From NCBI GenBank assembly GCA_964547795.1, contig CAZJPD010000008.1, forward strand, positions 1-31,872: a stretch of 31,872 nt of DNA, given 5' to 3'. Position numbers and translations under genes: made by a program. Shown here piece by piece: positions 7,554 to 15,889 of the stretch (positions are counted from its first letter, which is position 1; the number at the start of each line of letters is the position of its first letter). The DNA comes from CAZJPD01 sp964547795 (GTDB lineage: Bacteria > Pseudomonadota > Alphaproteobacteria > Rickettsiales > Midichloriaceae). The notes beneath the pieces are model-generated. The model did not search any database. It saw only the letters and a program-made list of their open reading frames with translations, and was not told where the DNA came from.

Positions 7554-9446
7554 ATGAAAATCAAGATAAATAAAAAAACAAAGCAATTTCATCATAATGT
7601 GTCGGGTTTTGACTTATTAAGTGAGCTTGATAAAAGTTTGCACAAGCAGTGCGTTGCAATAAAAGTCAATGGCGAAGTAAAGGATTTATCAACACAAATC
7701 AATAGAGATAGTGATGTTGAGTTTGTGTTATCATCCACAGCTGAAGGTTTAGATATAATTAGGCATGACACAGCTCATATCCTAGCTCAAGTGGTAAAAG
7801 AATTATATCCTAAAGCCCATGTAACAATTGGTCCAACAATTGAGAATGGGTTTTACTATGATTTTGCTAATACCCAGCCTTTTAACGAATCAGATTTAGC
7901 AGAAATAGAGAAAAAAATGCAAGAGATTATTAATCAAAATCTTGCTATAACTAGAAAAGTTGTTACAAAAAAAGAAGCTGTTGATTTTTTTGCAAAGCAA
8001 GGAGAAAAGTATAAAGTAGAAATCATTGAGGCATTACCAGAAGGAGAAGATATTACAATTTATACTCAAGGAAATTTTTCAGACCTTTGTAAAGGACCTC
8101 ATGCTTCCTCAACTGGTGTGAGTAAAGCTTTTAAGTTGATGAAAGTAGCAGGTGCTTACTGGAGAGGCGATAGTAATAACGAAGTGCTACAAAGGGTATA
8201 TGGCACAACTTGGGCTGATAAGAAGCAATTAAGGCAGTACCTGACTATGCTTGAAGAAGCGGAAAAACGGGATCATAGAAAAATAGGTAAGCAATCCGAT
8301 TTATTTCATTTTCAAGAGGAAGCACAAGGCTCGGTGTTTTGGCATCCTAAAGGTTGGGACTTGTTTCAAAGGTTAGTTAATTATATCAGGGATAGGCAGA
8401 ACGAAAATGGTTACCTTGAAATTGGCACTCCTGAAATAATGGATCAAAAAATGTGGGAGGCTTCTGGTCATTGGGAAAAATTCAGAGAAAACATGTTCAC
8501 AGCTAATACGATTGATGAAGATAAGTTATATGCCGTAAGACCCATGAATTGTCCAGGTGGTGTACAAGTATATAATCAGGGAATAAAAAGCTATAGAGAC
8601 CTTCCCTTGCGTTTAGCAGAATTTGGTAAGGTGCATAGATATGAGCCATCTGGTGCATTGCATGGTTTGATGAGAGCAAGAGCATTTACTCAGGATGATG
8701 CACATATTTTTTGTACTACTGAGCAGACAACAGAGGAGTGTATCAACGTATGTAAATTAATTATAGAAATATACAGGGATTTTGGATTTGAGGATGTAAA
8801 GGTAAAGTTTTCTGATAGACCTGAAAAGAGAATTGGTTCTGATGAGGTCTGGAATGCTGCAGAAAAAGCTCTTCTTAATGCTGTAGTTAAACAGGGATTG
8901 CCTTATACCTTAAATAAAGGAGAAGGAGCATTTTATGGTCCTAAATTAGAATTTGTACTGAGAGATACAATATGCAGGAATTGGCAACTAGGAACATTAC
9001 AAGTGGATTTTAACCTTCCTATGAGATTAAATGCGAATTATATCGGCAAAGATGGAAAAAAGCACAAGCCTGTCATGTTACATAGAGCACTTTTTGGGTC
9101 AATAGAAAGGTTTCTTGGTATACTAATTGAACACTATTCTGGTAATTTGCCACTATGGCTTGCTCCTATACAAGTAGCAGTTATTACAATTACAGACGCT
9201 ATGAATGAGTATGCTCAGCATGTATTTAACACCTTGAAAGAGAAAAATATAAGGTGTATTCTTGATTTGGATAGTGAAAAAGTTACTTATAAAATCAGAA
9301 AACACTCTCTTAGTAAAATACCGGTGATTGCTATACTAGGTGAAAAAGAAAGAGAAAAAAATCTCGTAGCCATAAGAAAATTAGGAAATAAGGAGCAAGA
9401 AACACTTGAGTTAAATCAGTTTGTGGATAAATTGTTATTGAAATAA
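7554..9446 (+). CDS. thrS: Threonyl-tRNA synthetase
   Basis: This enzyme charges tRNA-Thr in the cytoplasm. It has 630 residues, the usual length. An N-terminal TGS domain spans about residues 1-60. The editing domain starts with the zinc-binding-like HDTAH pair (H71, H75) and contains 'DLCKGPH'. The class II catalytic core shows 'RPMNCPGG', motif 2 'RYEPSGALHGLMRAR' with 'FTQDDAHIF', and motif 3 'LHRALFGSIERFLGILIEH'. The anticodon-binding domain begins near 'LPLWLAPIQVAVI'. It is followed after 18 bases by infC, a common thrS-infC arrangement. Confidence 0.97.
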   Translation: MKIKINKKTKQFHHNVSGFDLLSELDKSLHKQCVAIKVNGEVKDLSTQINRDSDVEFVLSSTAEGLDIIRHDTAHILAQVVKELYPKAHVTIGPTIENGFYYDFANTQPFNESDLAEIEKKMQEIINQNLAITRKVVTKKEAVDFFAKQGEKYKVEIIEALPEGEDITIYTQGNFSDLCKGPHASSTGVSKAFKLMKVAGAYWRGDSNNEVLQRVYGTTWADKKQLRQYLTMLEEAEKRDHRKIGKQSDLFHFQEEAQGSVFWHPKGWDLFQRLVNYIRDRQNENGYLEIGTPEIMDQKMWEASGHWEKFRENMFTANTIDEDKLYAVRPMNCPGGVQVYNQGIKSYRDLPLRLAEFGKVHRYEPSGALHGLMRARAFTQDDAHIFCTTEQTTEECINVCKLIIEIYRDFGFEDVKVKFSDRPEKRIGSDEVWNAAEKALLNAVVKQGLPYTLNKGEGAFYGPKLEFVLRDTICRNWQLGTLQVDFNLPMRLNANYIGKDGKKHKPVMLHRALFGSIERFLGILIEHYSGNLPLWLAPIQVAVITITDAMNEYAQHVFNTLKEKNIRCILDLDSEKVTYKIRKHSLSKIPVIAILGEKEREKNLVAIRKLGNKEQETLELNQFVDKLLLK

Positions 9447-9451
9447 CAAAA

Positions 9452-9467
9452 GAGGAGATAGACTATA
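9452..9467 (+). promoter_or_regulatory. Ribosome binding site and AUA start of infC
   Basis: Strong Shine-Dalgarno GAGGAG at 9452-9457, a 7-base spacer containing the stop TAG 9459-9461, then ATA at 9465. No ATG, GTG, TTG, CTG or ATT occurs in frame between the stop and the conserved coding region, so this site decides the start. The expected control is IF-3 discrimination against its own rare start codon. Confidence 0.75.
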
Positions 9468-9980
9468 TCAAAGAAAAAAGTAGATATAAGGATAAATGAA
9501 GCTATCACAGCAACTCAGATTCGTTTAATAGATCAGGATGACAAGATGATGGGAATAACCAGTTTGAAAGATGGGATGGAGCTGGCAAAGGAACAGAGGT
9601 TAGATTTGGTTGAAGTATCTGCAAGTGTTACTCCCCCTGTATGCAAGATTTTGGATTTTGGTAAATACAAATATGAACTTGGAAAAAAAGCCCATGAAGC
9701 GAGAAAAAAGCAAAAAACCATCGAAATGAAAGAAATTAAGTTACGACCTAATATTGCCATAGGCGATTTTGCTGTTAAATTAAATAACGCAAAACGATTT
9801 ATCAACGATGGCAATAAGGTAAAGATTTCTCTGTTTTTTAGAGGACGTGAAATTACACACGAGGAAGTGGGATACAGTGTAATAGAAAAGTTTAAGAATG
9901 AGACGCTGAATTTTGCAAAAATTGAAACGAATATAAAAAAAGAAGGAAAGCAAATCTTCATAATTATCACACCAAAATAA
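9465..9980 (+). CDS. infC: Translation initiation factor IF-3 (non-canonical AUA start)
   Basis: IF-3 binds the 30S subunit, keeps it apart from 50S and rejects wrong start codons. The first ATG in frame (9546) would discard the conserved N-terminal region with 'RINEAI', which is plainly encoded upstream. An in-frame TAG sits at 9459-9461, leaving only a few codons as the possible start. ATA at 9465-9467 is preceded by Shine-Dalgarno GAGGAG (9452-9457) at a 7-base spacing and gives SKKKVDIRINEA, the expected N-terminus. In other bacteria infC starts with AUU, AUC or AUA so that IF-3 represses its own translation; I infer the same here. The resulting 171-residue length is normal. The C-terminal domain 'KVKISLFFRGREITH' is intact. 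Confidence 0.93.
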   Translation: MSKKKVDIRINEAITATQIRLIDQDDKMMGITSLKDGMELAKEQRLDLVEVSASVTPPVCKILDFGKYKYELGKKAHEARKKQKTIEMKEIKLRPNIAIGDFAVKLNNAKRFINDGNKVKISLFFRGREITHEEVGYSVIEKFKNETLNFAKIETNIKKEGKQIFIIITPK

Positions 9981-9991
9981 TTATTAATCGT

Positions 9992-11311
9992 ATGACTGAT
10001 TTTACTCCTAAACAGATAGTTGGTGAACTCAATAGATATATAATTGGTCAAGAGCAGGCCAAAAAAGCTGTAGCCATCGCCCTAAGAAATAGATGGAGAA
10101 GGAAACAAGTCTCGGAAAAACTGAGAGACGAAATAGTTCCTCACAATATATTGATGGTGGGACCAACAGGTGTAGGAAAAACAGAAATTGCAAGAAGATT
10201 AGCAAAGCTTTCCAAAGCACCCTTTCTAAAAGTAGAAGCTACAAAATTTACTGAAATTGGATATGTTGGTCGTGATGTTGATTCTATAATTAGAGACTTG
10301 CTTGATATCAGCATAAAAATGGTAAGGGAAGAATTTTTTAATGAAGTTAGAAGTATAGCACTACAAGAAGCTAAGCTCAAGTTAATAGACTATTTAGTGG
10401 GCAAAGATGCTTCTAAAAAGACAAAAGAGTTGTATCTAAAAAAGTTTAACTCAAAAGAACTAGACGATAAAGAAGTTGAAATTTCTCTTAATGTAATGCC
10501 AAGCAAACAACAAAATATACCAACATTTGATATTCCAGGTATGCCAGGCAGTCAAATGGGTATGCTCAATTTAGGTGATTTATTAAGCAAAACATTAAAT
10601 GCAAAAAATCAAAAGCTAGTTAAGTTAAAAGTTTCTGAGGCAATAAAACAGCTTACCAAACAAGAAACAGAAAAGCTAATGGATGAACAGACCATAATAG
10701 AAAGAGCAATAAAAATGACTGAGGAAGAAGGCATAGTATTTTTAGATGAAATTGATAAAATAGTCGGTGGGAATGTAAACAAGCGTAATGATGTAAACAG
10801 AGAAGGTGTACAGAGGGATTTGCTCCCTTTAATTGAAGGGACTATTGTTAATACAAAGTATGGGACAGTAAAAACAAATTATGTATTATTTATTGCATCA
10901 GGTGCGTTTCATTTGGCTAGACCATCTGATCTACTTCCAGAATTGCAAGGGAGGCTACCGGTCAGAGTGGAGTTGCATGCCCTGACTCAAAGGGATTTAG
11001 TGAAAATATTACAAGAGCCGGAAAACTCACTGCCAAAACAGTATTGTGCATTATTTAAAACTGAAAAGGTAACCCTAAAGTTTACTGAAAACGGATTAAA
11101 TAGCATAGCAAAATACGCTGCTCATATTAATGATGAGGTGGAGAATATCGGAGCTAGACGCTTATATACCCTGCTTGAAAAAGTTCTGGAAGATATCAGT
11201 TTTACAGCAGATGAAAAAGGTGGAAAAACCATAACTATTGACAAAAAGTTTGTAGAAAAAAATATAGCTTCCATAAAAGTGCAAGAGGATCTCACAAAGT
11301 TCATTCTGTAG
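9992..11311 (+). CDS. hslU: ATP-dependent protease ATPase subunit HslU
   Basis: HslU is the AAA+ unfoldase that feeds substrates to the HslV peptidase. It has 439 residues (E. coli 443). Walker A GPTGVGKT is at residues 57-64, the pore loop GYVGRDV at 90-96, and Walker B IVFLDEID at 248-255. The I-domain between them is present, including 'GMPGSQMGMLNLGDLL'. The sensor-2 segment 'ENIGARRLYTLLEKVLED' and a C-terminal 'KFIL' tail that docks into HslV are also visible. It starts 11 bases after infC. Unusually, hslV is not adjacent; it lies 5.4 kb away on the other strand. Confidence 0.97.
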   Translation: MTDFTPKQIVGELNRYIIGQEQAKKAVAIALRNRWRRKQVSEKLRDEIVPHNILMVGPTGVGKTEIARRLAKLSKAPFLKVEATKFTEIGYVGRDVDSIIRDLLDISIKMVREEFFNEVRSIALQEAKLKLIDYLVGKDASKKTKELYLKKFNSKELDDKEVEISLNVMPSKQQNIPTFDIPGMPGSQMGMLNLGDLLSKTLNAKNQKLVKLKVSEAIKQLTKQETEKLMDEQTIIERAIKMTEEEGIVFLDEIDKIVGGNVNKRNDVNREGVQRDLLPLIEGTIVNTKYGTVKTNYVLFIASGAFHLARPSDLLPELQGRLPVRVELHALTQRDLVKILQEPENSLPKQYCALFKTEKVTLKFTENGLNSIAKYAAHINDEVENIGARRLYTLLEKVLEDISFTADEKGGKTITIDKKFVEKNIASIKVQEDLTKFIL

Positions 11312-11459
11312 TTTGCAATGAGTATAGCTAGCTTCGCTTTGATATATTTAATGCCTGTATTTTGTCAGAAATGTCATGCCCCTTTATAGAAGTTTGTATA
11401 CATTTATGAGATTTGTTTTTATAGTGAGGGCATTAATTATTTGAGTTTTTTCAGACTGG

Positions 11460-13052
11460 ATGCAAGAGCAATTGTTTCAAGATGATGCAGTGGGAAACAA
11501 GGAGTATAAGGTATTAGCAAGAAAATACAGACCTAGAGTTTTTAAAGACGTTGTTTCTCAATCGCACATCATTAGGATAATAGAGAATTCCATAAGAAAT
11601 AACAAAATTCATCATGCTTATATACTGATTGGTATTAGGGGAGTTGGAAAAACTACCTTTGCAAGGATTTTAGCAAAAGCACTGAATTGTACAGGAAATG
11701 ATAGCAACACTCCTGTACTTGAGCCTTGCTTACAATGTGCGAACTGCATAGCGATTGAAGAAAGCAGACACCAGGATGTGATAGAAATAGACGCAGCAAG
11801 CAATACCGGTGTCAGCGATATAAAGGAAATTATAGAAAATGCGAAGTACAAACCCATTACTACTAGGTATAAGGTGTATATCATTGATGAGGTGCATATG
11901 CTTTCAAACAGTGCATTTAACGCTTTACTAAAGACTTTAGAAGAACCACCTGAACATGTAAAATTCATATTGGCAACTACTGAACTGCAGAAGATTCCCC
12001 TTACTGTCATATCAAGATGTCAAAGATTTGATTTACATAGATTTACCATATCTAGGTTAGCAAGCTATTTGGAAGATATTGCGAAAAAAGAAGAGTATAG
12101 ATTGGATGAACAGGCTTCAAGGTTACTTGCAAAGACAGCACAGGGTTCTGCGAGAGATGGGCTTTCCTTACTGGATCAAGCAATGCTAACATCTGAAAGC
12201 AAAACTATAGATTTAAAAGCTGTGACAAACATGCTGGGCATAGTTAGCTTAGAGTACATCTATAATATTTTTAATATGGTAGTTAAAGGCGATATAAAGA
12301 CGACGCTAAAAATTGTTAGAGACTTATACGAAAAGGGAGCTGAACCCAGCATGATTTTACAAGAGCTCATCGATATTACGTATAAGGTAAGCCTATGTAA
12401 AATTGGAGATGCAAAGGATTTAATCGTATCAGATTATGAAATAGATAATTGTAACAAGTTGGCAAAAAATCTAACAGTAATTGTACTGTCCAGATTTTGG
12501 CAAATGTTCAGTAAAGCACTTGTTGAAATGAAATCAGCACATAATGAGCTTCACACCTTAGAAATGACTCTGATTAAGGTAGTTTATGCTAACCTTTCTA
12601 TTACACCGGAGGATATATTAAAAAACTTATCCAATTCAAAGGTTAATGATCATCAACATGCTATTGAAAGCACTCAAACTGAAGTAAAAAAAATTCATAA
12701 CTGTGAAACGATAGAAAATCTATTGAATATACTTGAAGAAAAAACAGAAATGATGCTATATCATACTATCAAACATGAGTTATCAATTATCGAGTTTAGA
12801 AGTGGTTATATGAAGATAAACAATACCAATAGCTCAAAGTACAATAAGCATGAGCTAAAAGAAAAATTGCATAAGATTACAGGAATTGAGTGGGTAATAG
12901 AAAATGAGAGTTTTGAAGCAGGATTAAACTATGGTAAAGAAGAAAGTAAAAGGATAAAAGAAAAGAAGGAGAAAATTAAAAATTACGGATTGGTACAGGA
13001 AGTACTTAAAAGCTTTTCAGGAATAGAAATTAGTGATATCAAATTAACATAG
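11460..13052 (+). CDS. dnaX: DNA polymerase III subunits gamma and tau
   Basis: DnaX is the clamp-loader motor that opens the beta clamp; tau also ties polymerases together. The protein has 530 residues. Walker A GIRGVGKT lies at 58-65, zinc-binding cysteines at C77, C90, C93 and C96, Walker B IIDEVHML at 141-148, and the sensor/SRC motif 'VISRCQRF' near 183-190. Domain III ends near residue 390, followed by a low-complexity Lys/Glu-rich tail. An A8 tract at 12686-12693 (codons 409-412) lies where gamma-producing slippage happens in other bacteria (see findings). The start at 11460 has no strong Shine-Dalgarno. ybaB follows after 19 bases, the classical dnaX-ybaB pair. Confidence 0.95.
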   Translation: MQEQLFQDDAVGNKEYKVLARKYRPRVFKDVVSQSHIIRIIENSIRNNKIHHAYILIGIRGVGKTTFARILAKALNCTGNDSNTPVLEPCLQCANCIAIEESRHQDVIEIDAASNTGVSDIKEIIENAKYKPITTRYKVYIIDEVHMLSNSAFNALLKTLEEPPEHVKFILATTELQKIPLTVISRCQRFDLHRFTISRLASYLEDIAKKEEYRLDEQASRLLAKTAQGSARDGLSLLDQAMLTSESKTIDLKAVTNMLGIVSLEYIYNIFNMVVKGDIKTTLKIVRDLYEKGAEPSMILQELIDITYKVSLCKIGDAKDLIVSDYEIDNCNKLAKNLTVIVLSRFWQMFSKALVEMKSAHNELHTLEMTLIKVVYANLSITPEDILKNLSNSKVNDHQHAIESTQTEVKKIHNCETIENLLNILEEKTEMMLYHTIKHELSIIEFRSGYMKINNTNSSKYNKHELKEKLHKITGIEWVIENESFEAGLNYGKEESKRIKEKKEKIKNYGLVQEVLKSFSGIEISDIKLT

Positions 13053-13071
13053 AAGTACGTAATGAGTTTTT

Positions 13072-13383
13072 ATGAACATGCAGCAAATGATGCAACAAGT
13101 CCAAGCGATGCAAAAGAAAATGCAGGAACTACAAAAAATTATGGAAGAGAAAGAGATTATTGGCACTTCCGGAGGGGGATTATTGACAATTACGACCACA
13201 GGTAAGGGTGAAGTGAAAAGGGTAAGTATAGATAAAAGCTTGGTAAATCCTGATGAAACTGAAATACTAGAAGACTTAATTGTTGCAGCTTTTAACAGTG
13301 CCAAACAAAATACTGAACAGTATAGTAATGAAGAGATGGGTAAATTAGGTATCTCTCCGAATTTACTTAAAGGTATGATGTAA
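13072..13383 (+). CDS. YbaB/EbfC family nucleoid-associated protein
   Basis: This family forms dimers ('tweezers') that bind DNA and is usually encoded downstream of dnaX, as here. The 103-residue length is typical. It has a Met/Gln-rich N-terminal helix (MNMQQMMQQVQAMQKKMQ), then the conserved 'GTSGGGLLTITTTGKGEVKR' sheet, and 'DETEILEDLIVAAFNSA', the signature second half. A nearby alternative start (ATG at 13078) would remove only two residues. Confidence 0.93.
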   Translation: MNMQQMMQQVQAMQKKMQELQKIMEEKEIIGTSGGGLLTITTTGKGEVKRVSIDKSLVNPDETEILEDLIVAAFNSAKQNTEQYSNEEMGKLGISPNLLKGMM

Positions 13384-13475
13384 GGTCATACATTATGTGT
13401 AAAAAAATGGTACTCTAACAACTACCTATTTAAGGAAGGCTTTTCTAGGTCTTCTTCAGATTTTACTCTAAAAAT

Positions 13476-15503
13476 ATGGTTTCAGATTCATTAACAATAA
13501 AAGAAAGGATGGAATGGTTGAGGAAGGAGATAAAAAAGCATGATGAGCTTTATTATGTAAAAAGCACTCCAATTATTACCGACCAAGCATACGACCAATT
13601 AAGGCAAGAGCTTGAAGAACTTGAAGAATTGTATCTGGAGTTTCAAACTAAAAACAGTGTCACTCAAACTGTGGGTTCAATAGCCACAAAAGGATTTGCT
13701 AAAATTAAGCACAGCTATCGGATGTTATCTATTAACAATGGATTTTCTGACAAGGATATTAAAGACTTTATACTAAGGATAAAGAAATTAGCTAACATGG
13801 CAGAAGGGGATGAGATAGAGTTACATTGTGAACCAAAGATAGATGGGGTATCTTTTGCAGCACATTATAAAGATGGCAATCTAAAATTTGCAATAACTCG
13901 TGGGGATGGGACGATAGGAGAGGATATTACTCAAAATATCAAGACATTTTCAGATTTCCCTTTAACAGTTAATACAAAGGAGGAATTTGAAGTACGTGGT
14001 GAAGTTTACATGAATAAAAGCGATTTTATTACCTTAAATAAAGAGTACAGCTTACAAAACAAAACTACCTTTGCTAATCCTCGAAATGCTGCTTCTGGCT
14101 CTTTAAGGCAACTTGATTCTGTAATCACTCAGGAAAGAAAATTGAGATACTTTATTTGGGGCGGAAATTTTCCCAACGTAAACACCCAAAGTAGTATGAT
14201 GGATAAGTTCCAATCTTTGGGATTTATTATTAATATAGATACTGTCGTCTATAGTAAGTTAGGGGATATACTGCAGTATTATGAAAGAATGTACAAAAAA
14301 AAGGCTGAACTTAACTACGATATCGATGGCTTAGTCTATAAAGTAAATGACATAGCTTTGCAGAATGCTATGGGAAATATAAGTAGAGCTCCTAGATGGG
14401 CAATTGCTCATAAATTCCCTGCTGAATATGCTGATACAAAGGTTGAAGATATATTTGTACAGGTTGGTAGAACTGGAGCTATCACGCCAGTTGCAAAATT
14501 AAAGCCAGTAAACATAGGTGGTGTACTCGTTACAAAGGCATCACTCCATAATGAAGATGAGATTTTCAGGAAGGATATACGTGTTGGAGATGCTGTAGTT
14601 ATCAAAAGAGCAGGGGATGTTATACCACAAGTGGTTAAGGTACATCCAGAACAAAGGACAGCTGACATAAAGAAATTCGTTTTTCCAACGAATTGTCCTA
14701 TTTGTAATAGTGAAATAAAAAGGATAGGTGATGATGTAGTAAAGAGATGTATAGGTGGTATCAAATGCAAAGTTCAGTGTATAGAAAAACTTTGTCATTT
14801 CGTTTCAAAACATGCTTTTAACATCGTTGGGTTATCGAAGCAATCTATCCTGCAGCTCTATCATGAGGGATTGATTATATCTCCAGCCGATATTTTTAGT
14901 CTACAGAATCCAGAACTAAAAGATTCATTAGAAAAACTAGAAGGTTGGGGGAAACAATCCATTACCAACTTACTTGCTACTATTGAAAAGGCAAAAGACA
15001 TAGAATTTTATCGTTTCATATATTCTTTAGGCATCAGGCATGTGGGAATAGTTACAGCAGAAATCATTGCAAACCATTTTAAAAGCATTGAGAACTTACT
15101 AAACAGGGTTTCAGATGGTAATATCATCGAGGAATTAGAAGCAGTAGACGGCATAGGAAGCATAATCGCTAATAGCTTGCAGGATTTTTTTAATGATTCC
15201 TATAATGTCAAACTCATTCATGACATACTGCAATATATCAATATAGAATATACTGAAGTTGTTAAGGAAAGGGAATTAAAGTTTGATGGCAAAACGATGA
15301 TTTTTACCGGCAAACTTGATATGTACACTAGAAAAGAGGCACAAAACACAGCAAAAAAACTTGGTGCAAAGATTACCTCTACAGTTTCAAAAAACACCGA
15401 CATTCTAGTGATTGGCAAATATCCAGGATCAAAATTGAAAAAGGCTAAGAATTTAGGTGTGGACATCATGACAGAGAAAGAATTTAAAAACATCGTTGAA
15501 TAG
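13476..15503 (+). CDS. ligA: NAD-dependent DNA ligase
   Basis: LigA seals nicks between Okazaki fragments using NAD. The protein has 675 residues, full length. The Ia domain with YY and D residues is at 15-45. The adenylation motif EPKIDG carries the active lysine at residue 121. 'RGDGTIGEDITQN', 'VRGEVYM', 'NPRNAASGSLRQLD' and 'DGLVYKVND' follow in order. The zinc finger has 'CPICNSE' with later cysteines in 'RCIGGIKC'. Helix-hairpin-helix repeats ('LEAVDGIGSIIANSL') and a C-terminal BRCT domain ('MIFTGKL...LGAKITSTVS') complete it. An A8 run inside the gene (near 14294) stays in frame. Confidence 0.97.
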   Translation: MVSDSLTIKERMEWLRKEIKKHDELYYVKSTPIITDQAYDQLRQELEELEELYLEFQTKNSVTQTVGSIATKGFAKIKHSYRMLSINNGFSDKDIKDFILRIKKLANMAEGDEIELHCEPKIDGVSFAAHYKDGNLKFAITRGDGTIGEDITQNIKTFSDFPLTVNTKEEFEVRGEVYMNKSDFITLNKEYSLQNKTTFANPRNAASGSLRQLDSVITQERKLRYFIWGGNFPNVNTQSSMMDKFQSLGFIINIDTVVYSKLGDILQYYERMYKKKAELNYDIDGLVYKVNDIALQNAMGNISRAPRWAIAHKFPAEYADTKVEDIFVQVGRTGAITPVAKLKPVNIGGVLVTKASLHNEDEIFRKDIRVGDAVVIKRAGDVIPQVVKVHPEQRTADIKKFVFPTNCPICNSEIKRIGDDVVKRCIGGIKCKVQCIEKLCHFVSKHAFNIVGLSKQSILQLYHEGLIISPADIFSLQNPELKDSLEKLEGWGKQSITNLLATIEKAKDIEFYRFIYSLGIRHVGIVTAEIIANHFKSIENLLNRVSDGNIIEELEAVDGIGSIIANSLQDFFNDSYNVKLIHDILQYINIEYTEVVKERELKFDGKTMIFTGKLDMYTRKEAQNTAKKLGAKITSTVSKNTDILVIGKYPGSKLKKAKNLGVDIMTEKEFKNIVE

Positions 15504-15539
15504 AAGTGATGTATAGGTAGTTGCAATCCAAGACCGCAA

Positions 15540-15648
15540 CTATAGCTTAGCACACTTAGGTACCCTACAGCGTCGCATCCTCGCTCATGTAGGAATAACT
15601 ACACTTCACTCGTCGCTCCTTGTAAATACCTAATGAAACTAGCTATAG
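15540..15648. repeat. Large imperfect palindrome downstream of ligA
   Basis: Outer arms ctatagct (15540-15547) and agctatag (15641-15648) are perfect inverted copies. Nested arms ttaggta (15556-15562) and tacctaa (15627-15633) are also perfect. An inner pair cctac (15564-15568) and gtagg (15589-15593) adds a third level. The centre is richer in GC (gcgtcgcatcctcgctcatg) than the surroundings. The overall form resembles the palindromic elements seen in Rickettsiales genomes, but it is a different sequence from the gtcattgcgag family. Confidence 0.6.
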
Positions 15649-15651
15649 GCA

Positions 15652-15813
15652 TTAATATAAATTATCTTCGAAAGCATCAGGCATACATCTTTTTAATGAT
15701 GTTTTATATATATCTTCATCATCCAGCTTTTCTCCATTATTTACCCTATTATGAACTATAATCTGGGTTAATTTTTTTCCACCAATCACCATAGCAGGAA
15801 GCATAGCTCCCAT
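15652..15813 (-). pseudogene. Small ORF or decayed gene fragment, unknown
   Basis: An open frame of 53 codons starts with MGAMLPAMVIGGKKLTQIIV and ends '...CMPDAFEDNLY'. Codon use looks gene-like, and the same frame continues upstream with sensible residues (TELSD-VPDEMA-V) but through two TAA codons. This suggests the C-terminal end of a longer protein carrying nonsense mutations. I do not recognise the family. The remaining bases of 15504-15889 hold the palindrome and nothing else I can identify. Confidence 0.35.
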
Positions 15814-15889
15814 GACTTAAGCCATTTCATCTGGAACTTAGTCAGATAATTCGGTCTGCTTTTTTTTATAAATCCCCCTTTGTTTGTTT

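Noticed and set aside
11348..11436. Inverted pair ttaatgcc / ggcattaa between hslU and dnaX
   Set aside because: Eight-base arms separated by about 73 bases with no T-run and no other copy; too weak to call a terminator or element.
12075..12092. gcgaaaaaagaag in dnaX as a frameshift heptamer
   Set aside because: The A-run is in the wrong phase for A AAA AAG and lies within the ATPase/domain II region.
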